Source of the DNA: Desulfoprunum sp.
GTDB taxonomy: Bacteria > Desulfobacterota > Desulfobulbia > Desulfobulbales > Desulfocapsaceae
NCBI GenBank assembly: GCA_030696435.1
Contig: JAUYSF010000449.1
Span: forward strand, 1 to 8,499
Length of the DNA: 8,499 bases
Direction of reading: 5' to 3'
Under the pieces are notes generated by a model. It worked only from the letters and a program-made list of their open reading frames with translations, was not told the DNA's origin and searched no databases. Position numbers and translations under genes: made by a program. Shown here in pieces: positions 6,019 through 8,499 of the stretch (the first letter of the stretch is position 1; each line of letters starts with the position of its first letter).

Positions 6019-6065
6019 GCCCTCCTTTTCCTGAAGAGGGCAACCTTAAAACTTCTTTATAAGGA
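6019..6065 (+). promoter_or_regulatory. Leader hairpin L1 upstream of the coiled-coil gene
   Basis: GCCCTC (6019-6024) pairs with GAGGGC (6036-6041); the loop ends CCTGAA. Nineteen bases later comes AAGGA (6061-6065), preceded by CTTCT, then the ATG. The same order (hairpin with a loop ending TGAA, CTTCTY, AAGGA, ATG) recurs before the genes at 7579 and 8452. Likely a shared translational control element or a module boundary. Confidence 0.5.
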
Positions 6066-6073
6066 TCAGAACC

Positions 6074-6853
6074 ATGCAAGAGACAACAAACCCCATCGTG
6101 CCCGAAGTAGCAGCAAACAACCCCTATCTTCAACAGGAGCTGGACTTGTCACAACAGATCCGGGAGGCCCTGGAAAATTCCGCTGAAGTTGTTGAGGCGG
6201 TAAAGAAACTGAAAGAAAGTAAGGCTGAGATGCAGAGAACTACAGAGGATCTGGAAAAATTCAGAGAAAACAAGACGGCCCTCGAGACGGAGATTGAAGA
6301 TCTGAAAAGCAATTTCGGCTCTTCGGATTCGTTTGCCGATCTCAAGAAACTGGAAGAGTGCGAGTTAAAACTAAAGGTTACCAGTACAGCGATCCCTCTT
6401 CTTGATAAGAAAGTTAACCCGAACATTACACCGAATCTCCACTTAAAAATCAAGAGAAACAAAGAAGAACTCCGGCATATGGTTGAGAGAGTGTTGGAAA
6501 AAATAAAAGATGAAAGGCAGGAAGAGATCGACGCCATGGTGGGTGCGCTGTTCCAGACCTTCTCGATGTATTCAACGGCGATGGATCATGCAAAAACCGA
6601 ACAGCAGGTGATCCCCGCTGACCTGCGCGACATTGTTCGGCTTAAATATATCCTCCCGAAGGTAAAGGGCGAAGTGGCCGATTTGATGGATCCTTTAGAA
6701 AAACTAGCGCCAGGTTTTCTTGCAGCGAGGGCCCTGACCAACAAAGAATTCACTCCGAATGGAAGCCCGGGTGTCGTAACGGTACGCCCTGCACAGACAG
6801 TAGTAACCAGGCAGTTGGACCCATCAGACCTTAAAAACATTATAAACCGTTAG
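6074..6853 (+). CDS. Coiled-coil protein of unknown function, 259 residues
   Basis: The ATG follows AAGGA at eight bases. Residues about 20-90 are heptad-rich, very Glu/Lys-rich helix (SAEVVEAVKKLKESKAEMQ onward), and residues about 125-160 form a second such helix (LKIKRNKEELRHMVERVLEK). A globular helical part (about 155-225) and a polar tail with a Pro/Val-rich patch (PGVVTVRPAQTVVT) follow. There is no signal peptide or membrane segment. The coiled coil suggests self-association or a structural or scaffold role. It stands alone between two hairpins, so is probably its own translation unit with the shared leader L1. No family recognised. Confidence 0.75.
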   Translation: MQETTNPIVPEVAANNPYLQQELDLSQQIREALENSAEVVEAVKKLKESKAEMQRTTEDLEKFRENKTALETEIEDLKSNFGSSDSFADLKKLEECELKLKVTSTAIPLLDKKVNPNITPNLHLKIKRNKEELRHMVERVLEKIKDERQEEIDAMVGALFQTFSMYSTAMDHAKTEQQVIPADLRDIVRLKYILPKVKGEVADLMDPLEKLAPGFLAARALTNKEFTPNGSPGVVTVRPAQTVVTRQLDPSDLKNIINR

Positions 6854-6859
6854 AAACGG
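6847..6859 (+). other. Short hairpin at the stop of the coiled-coil gene
   Basis: CCGTT and AACGG pair around a three-base loop holding part of the TAG stop. There is no T tract, so it is not a convincing terminator, but it repeats the pattern of a hairpin on the stop codon seen at 5982. Confidence 0.3.
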
Positions 6860-6895
6860 CCTGGTCTGATACCAATTCTTCGCATAGATGGTGTC

Positions 6896-6958
6896 CTCCC
6901 TGACTCTGGTGGCCAGGGAGTCTGGAAGGATCAAGAAATGGAGCGCTGGCCCATTTGA
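6896..6958 (+). promoter_or_regulatory. Competing hairpins and leader-like start with a 6-codon ORF
   Basis: CTCCCTG (6896-6902) pairs with CAGGGAG (6914-6920). A mutually exclusive stem uses GACTC (6902-6906) with GAGTC (6918-6922). Then comes AAGGATCAAGAA and an ATG at 6938 that opens only MERWPI before a TGA (6956-6958). The site resembles L1 (AAGGATCAGAACC-ATG) and may be a decayed leader whose gene has been lost, or a switchable regulator of the gene at 7013. Confidence 0.35.
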
Positions 6959-7012
6959 GATTTGATTACGACGATGAGAGCTATGAAAAGCATATTTACA
7001 GGAGGATTTATA

Positions 7013-7417
7013 ATGACCACAAAAAAACGGCTCGCCATCTTGCTGGCTCATGAAGATGGCCCGGCCGCCCTGGCTGAGTTGGGTTATGTCCAAGCAAAAA
7101 TGGCGGGGAAAGAAGCATACGACAAAGGATATGCACAGGGAGTTGCCCAGGGAATGAGTGAATCTCGACAGAAGGTCGCCGAGGTTGTTGCTCTAGCGGA
7201 GCAGACACAACTCGAGGCGGTCGACCTCCGCACCCTTATTAGACGGGGGTGTGATGTGGCCGAAGCGTTGACCTTTATCCAAACCATGCGGGCAAAAAAA
7301 TCCAAGAAACAGATTGTTCTATCCGCCGGCACCAACGGTGATGGAGGGAAAAATAACCTGGTCGATCGGCTGGCTAAGGCGATAAATGAAGCAGATTTCA
7401 CGGCGGATCAACAGTAG
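7013..7417 (+). CDS. 134-residue protein resembling the tail of phage prohead protease/scaffold proteins (uncertain)
   Basis: ATG 7013 is chosen because AGGAGG lies seven bases upstream; an in-frame TTG at 6962 has no such site. Residues 28-50 carry Gly-spaced aromatic repeats (KEAYDKGYAQGVAQGMSE), then a long helix (about 51-75), a second short helix (about 72-93, LIRRGCDVAEALTFIQ), a Lys-rich hinge, and a Gly-rich turn before a final helix (NNLVDRLAKAIN). This pattern of charged helix, then a module of the RGxDVxEAL kind, then a short tail resembles the C-terminal region of phage capsid-maturation proteases and scaffolds. The catalytic part is absent, so it would be a stand-alone scaffold-like piece. 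That identification is tentative; it could be an unrelated helical protein. Confidence 0.7.
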   Translation: MTTKKRLAILLAHEDGPAALAELGYVQAKMAGKEAYDKGYAQGVAQGMSESRQKVAEVVALAEQTQLEAVDLRTLIRRGCDVAEALTFIQTMRAKKSKKQIVLSAGTNGDGGKNNLVDRLAKAINEADFTADQQ

Positions 7418-7425
7418 AGAAAATG

Positions 7426-7451
7426 TCCATCAGAAGTCGCGGAGAGGTTTC
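7426..7451 (+). repeat. 26-bp direct repeat R, copy 1
   Basis: It is identical over 26 bp to 8062-8087; with two mismatches the match extends about eight bases further left. It contains GGAGAGG, which acts as a ribosome binding site for the ATG that begins one base after the repeat (7452). It starts 8 bp after the stop of the preceding gene. Confidence 0.9.
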
Positions 7452-7544
7452 ATGAAAAGATCTGCCCCGGGCTTATTTCATAACCCATTGCTGAATACGG
7501 CCAGCCCCGTGTCCAGCAATAATCAACCCCTGTTCTCTGAATAG
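7452..7544 (+). CDS. Possible 30-codon leader peptide
   Basis: The frame starts MKRSAPGLFHNPLLN and ends QPLFSE. GGAGAGG lies four bases upstream of the ATG, inside repeat R, which is a good site. The coding stretch spans an imperfect 13-pair hairpin (7487-7520), and the TAG stop (7542-7544) lies in the right arm of leader hairpin L2, so translating ribosomes would melt both structures just before the gene at 7579. That geometry suggests a leader peptide controlling the downstream gene by translation. No homology is claimed; the peptide is not membrane-like. Confidence 0.4.
   Translation: MKRSAPGLFHNPLLNTASPVSSNNQPLFSE
7487..7520 (+). other. Strong imperfect hairpin within the 30-codon ORF
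   Basis: ATTGCTG (7487-7493) pairs with CAGCAAT (7514-7520). After one A-C mismatch, ATACGG (7495-7500) pairs with CCGTGT (7507-7512, one G-U pair) around a six-base loop. No T tract follows. Two stacked perfect stems separated by a single mismatch are unlikely by chance in 34 bases and suggest a functional RNA structure or an operator. Confidence 0.5.
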
Positions 7545-7571
7545 AGGTTGGATAATTCTTCTCATTAAGGA
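7524..7571 (+). promoter_or_regulatory. Leader hairpin L2
   Basis: CAACCCCT (7524-7531) pairs with AGAGGTTG (7543-7550) with one mismatch; the loop contains CTCTGAA. Sixteen bases later is AAGGA (7567-7571), preceded by ATTCTTCTC, then the ATG at 7579. It aligns with L3 (8400-8443), including the AATTCTTCTCAT box, and by design with L1. Confidence 0.6.
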
Positions 7572-7578
7572 AACGAGC

Positions 7579-7944
7579 ATGAAAAATATCGAACTGAACG
7601 GCAAGGCACTGAGCGCCAGGGAACTGACGGCACTGGAGATAAAAAAGGTTCTCGAAAGCTTGAACTCCGAAGAGATACACACCTTCGAACTTATGTTTCC
7701 AAATGAACCAGTTCCCGCCCTGGGTATGGCGATGAGCCTTGATATTGAGCCCGCCGCCCTGCTTGACCTCACCCATAGCCAGATGCTCACCCTCCTTGGC
7801 GAGGTAAAAAAGGTGAACCCCTTTTTAGTTGAGATAGTGGGAACACTGAAAAAACTAAGCCAAAAAATCATAACAGAGGGAGACGAGGCGATAGAGGAGG
7901 GCAAAAGAGCCACTTCTGTATCCTCTGTGACCTCGATCCATTGA
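7579..7944 (+). CDS. 121-residue phage-type small protein, possibly tail-assembly-chaperone-like; first of a tandem pair
   Basis: The protein opens MKNIELNGKALSARELTALE, a short beta start followed by a helix. It has a helical core (residues about 20-100) with PAALLDLTHSQMLTLLGEVKKVNPFLVE, and a charged tail. The pattern (LNGK start, a helix after AREL, a later LTxSxMxxLxxxxKxxNPF segment) resembles small phage proteins encoded before tape-measure genes, often tail-assembly chaperones. This is recognition by style, not proof. The ATG has AAGGA at seven bases. A related copy begins at 8452 (12 of its first 16 residues identical), so the gene is duplicated. Its stop overlaps a possible TTG start of the next frame (TTGA). 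Confidence 0.7.
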   Translation: MKNIELNGKALSARELTALEIKKVLESLNSEEIHTFELMFPNEPVPALGMAMSLDIEPAALLDLTHSQMLTLLGEVKKVNPFLVEIVGTLKKLSQKIITEGDEAIEEGKRATSVSSVTSIH

Positions 7945-8177
7945 CGGTTGGGTTGGAGAGCGACGAGGCTGAGCGGATGGGGTGTTTTTTTAAGGGCTGT
8001 CCACCTGGGTCACTTGATCTTTCTCAAATAACTGCCCGGTGGTTGAACCGTGGTGAAAATATCCATCAGAAGTCGCGGAGAGGTTTCGCGGTGCCAGTAG
8101 CTCGGAACATCGTATCTGCCGGAAGGATATCCGTTCGGTTGCTAGACACCAACGCCACAAGACAGGCGAATTCATGA
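7941..8177 (+). CDS. Doubtful 78-codon ORF overlapping the preceding stop
   Basis: TTG 7941 overlaps the TGA of the preceding gene (TTGA), allowing translational coupling, but no ribosome binding site is visible. The product would be a small basic protein with two Cys (MGCFFKGC). It reads through repeat R copy 2 (8062-8087). Alternatively only its end is translated, from GTG 8091 just after the repeat: GGAGAGG then GTG gives a 28-residue peptide starting VPVARNIVSAG, in the slot where the first repeat starts its 30-codon ORF. I regard the long form as weak and the short form as possible. Confidence 0.3.
   Translation: MTVGLESDEAERMGCFFKGCPPGSLDLSQITARWLNRGENIHQKSRRGFAVPVARNIVSAGRISVRLLDTNATRQANS
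8062..8087 (+). repeat. 26-bp direct repeat R, copy 2
   Basis: Exact match to 7426-7451, 636 bp away. In this copy the base after the repeat is not an ATG, but a GTG follows three bases later at 8091. Everything between this repeat and leader L3 differs from the first copy: it contains the HTH gene rather than the 30-codon ORF. Confidence 0.9.
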
Positions 8178-8194
8178 CTGCCGGAGATGAGTGA

Positions 8195-8398
8195 ATGTTG
8201 AAAAAATCAACGAAAATGCTGATAGGTATGAAAGAAATTGCGGAATACACCGGTCGCAACCGGGCAATCGTTATCAAGTGGATCGAAAACGATAACTTCC
8301 CAGCGGTAAAGATCGACGGTCGATGGGAGAGCAATACCGACCTGATTGACGAGTATCAACGCCGGCGCATCGAGCGGGCGGTGAATCAGAAAAATTAA
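8195..8398 (+). CDS. Small MerR/excisionase-like helix-turn-helix protein, 67 residues
   Basis: The product is essentially one DNA-binding domain: MKEIAEYTGRNRAIVIKWIE forms the helix-turn-helix (about residues 12-31), followed by NFPAVKIDGRWESNTDLIDEY, which matches the wing and closing helix of the HTH_17/excisionase class (P-x-x-K-I-x-G-R-W). The last residues are basic. CGGAG lies nine bases before the ATG at 8195; internal ATGs at 8216 and 8228 are alternatives. Family members include phage excisionases, repressors and small packaging subunits. It differs from the HTH protein at 1184. Being within a duplicated module, in the slot between repeat R and leader L3, it may regulate the paired genes; that is inference. 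Confidence 0.7.
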   Translation: MLKKSTKMLIGMKEIAEYTGRNRAIVIKWIENDNFPAVKIDGRWESNTDLIDEYQRRRIERAVNQKN

Positions 8399-8399
8399 A

Positions 8400-8443
8400 C
8401 CTCTGATCTTTGAACAGAGGAACATCAATTCTTCTCATAAGGA
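8400..8443 (+). promoter_or_regulatory. Leader hairpin L3
   Basis: CCTCTG (8400-8405) and CAGAGG (8415-8420) form a perfect stem; the nine-base loop ends TTTGAA. Eighteen bases later is AAGGA (8439-8443), preceded by AATTCTTCTCAT, then ATG 8452. The hairpin starts one base after the stop of the HTH gene. It is the closest relative of L2. Confidence 0.6.
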
Positions 8444-8451
8444 AAATGATC

Positions 8452-8499
8452 ATGGAAAAAATCGAATTGAACGGCAAGACGCTAATGGCCAGAGAACTG
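8452..8499 (+). CDS. Second copy of the 121-residue small protein, cut by the window end
   Basis: Only sixteen codons are visible: MEKIELNGKTLMAREL. Twelve match the start of the protein at 7579 and 39 of 48 bases are identical. It has the same AAGGA ribosome binding site and leader. Several differences are silent or conservative, which suggests an old duplication under selection rather than a recent one. The rest lies beyond the window. Confidence 0.75.
   Translation, partial: MEKIELNGKTLMAREL

Noticed and set aside
6130..6537. Minus-strand Ser/Phe-rich ORF opposite the coiled-coil gene
   Set aside because: Its Ser/Leu/Phe richness is the usual antisense image of Glu/Lys-rich coiled-coil codons.
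7524..7550. Integron attC-like site (GTTGGAT near the L2 hairpin)
   Set aside because: GTTGGAT fits the core GTTRRRY, but no matching inverse core or paired inner sites exist, and no integron integrase is visible.
7806..7812. A AAA AAG slippery heptamer in frame in the tail-chaperone-like gene, as a possible -1 frameshift
   Set aside because: The shifted frame hits TGA at 7830-7832 after six codons, so it does not join the downstream ORF. The same heptamer occurs at 7641-7647 simply because both sites encode Lys-Lys.

Overview
The window is accessory DNA from a Gram-negative-like bacterium. It looks like an integrated, self-replicating element (satellite-, plasmid- or phage-like). Protein style and the moderate, patchy base composition suggest a deltaproteobacterial (Desulfobacterota-type) host, but no housekeeping gene is present and this is a weak inference. 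No rRNA, tRNA, CRISPR array or reverse transcriptase was seen.

Left edge (1-1180). The start of an IS630-type transposase lies on the minus strand. Next to it is only the C-terminal end of a tyrosine recombinase, carrying the His and the nucleophilic Tyr. An insertion-sequence event or related rearrangement has probably removed most of the integrase gene. A notably A+T-rich 270-codon gene of unknown function overlaps the integrase end.

Replication block (1184-4760). A small AlpA/excisionase-like helix-turn-helix protein precedes a large primase-helicase. The latter has a CHC2-type zinc finger, a Toprim domain and a P-loop ATPase, an arrangement recalling the P4 alpha protein class. Its first ~93 codons are a collapsed, diverged duplicate of parts of the same gene, so its true start may be the GTG at 1838. 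Immediately downstream is a gene-free segment with a perfect 23-bp inverted repeat whose arms each contain three 9-bp-phased TTACA-type units. It also holds flanking GTGACAG/GTTACAG iterons, a 43-nt pure A/T run and an extended -10 promoter. I read this as the replication origin and autoregulatory site of the element.

Right half (4760-8499). This is a run of small, mostly unrecognised genes, all on the plus strand: a zinc-ribbon protein, a CxxCxxC protein ending in a clamp-motif-like QIQLF, a coiled-coil protein, a protein resembling the tail of phage prohead protease/scaffold proteins, a possible tail-assembly-chaperone-like protein, and a second small helix-turn-helix protein. Unlike a tight operon, these genes are separated by 50-170 bp gaps containing hairpins. 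Three genes share a leader design: a short CCYCT/AGRGG hairpin with a loop ending in TGAA, then CTTCTY, then AAGGA and the ATG. The gene at 7579 is duplicated at 8452, where the window cuts it off. Both copies are preceded by the same 26-bp direct repeat, but the slot between repeat and leader hairpin holds a 30-codon small ORF in the first copy and an HTH gene in the second. This modular repeat-slot-leader-gene layout is the most unusual structure in the window.
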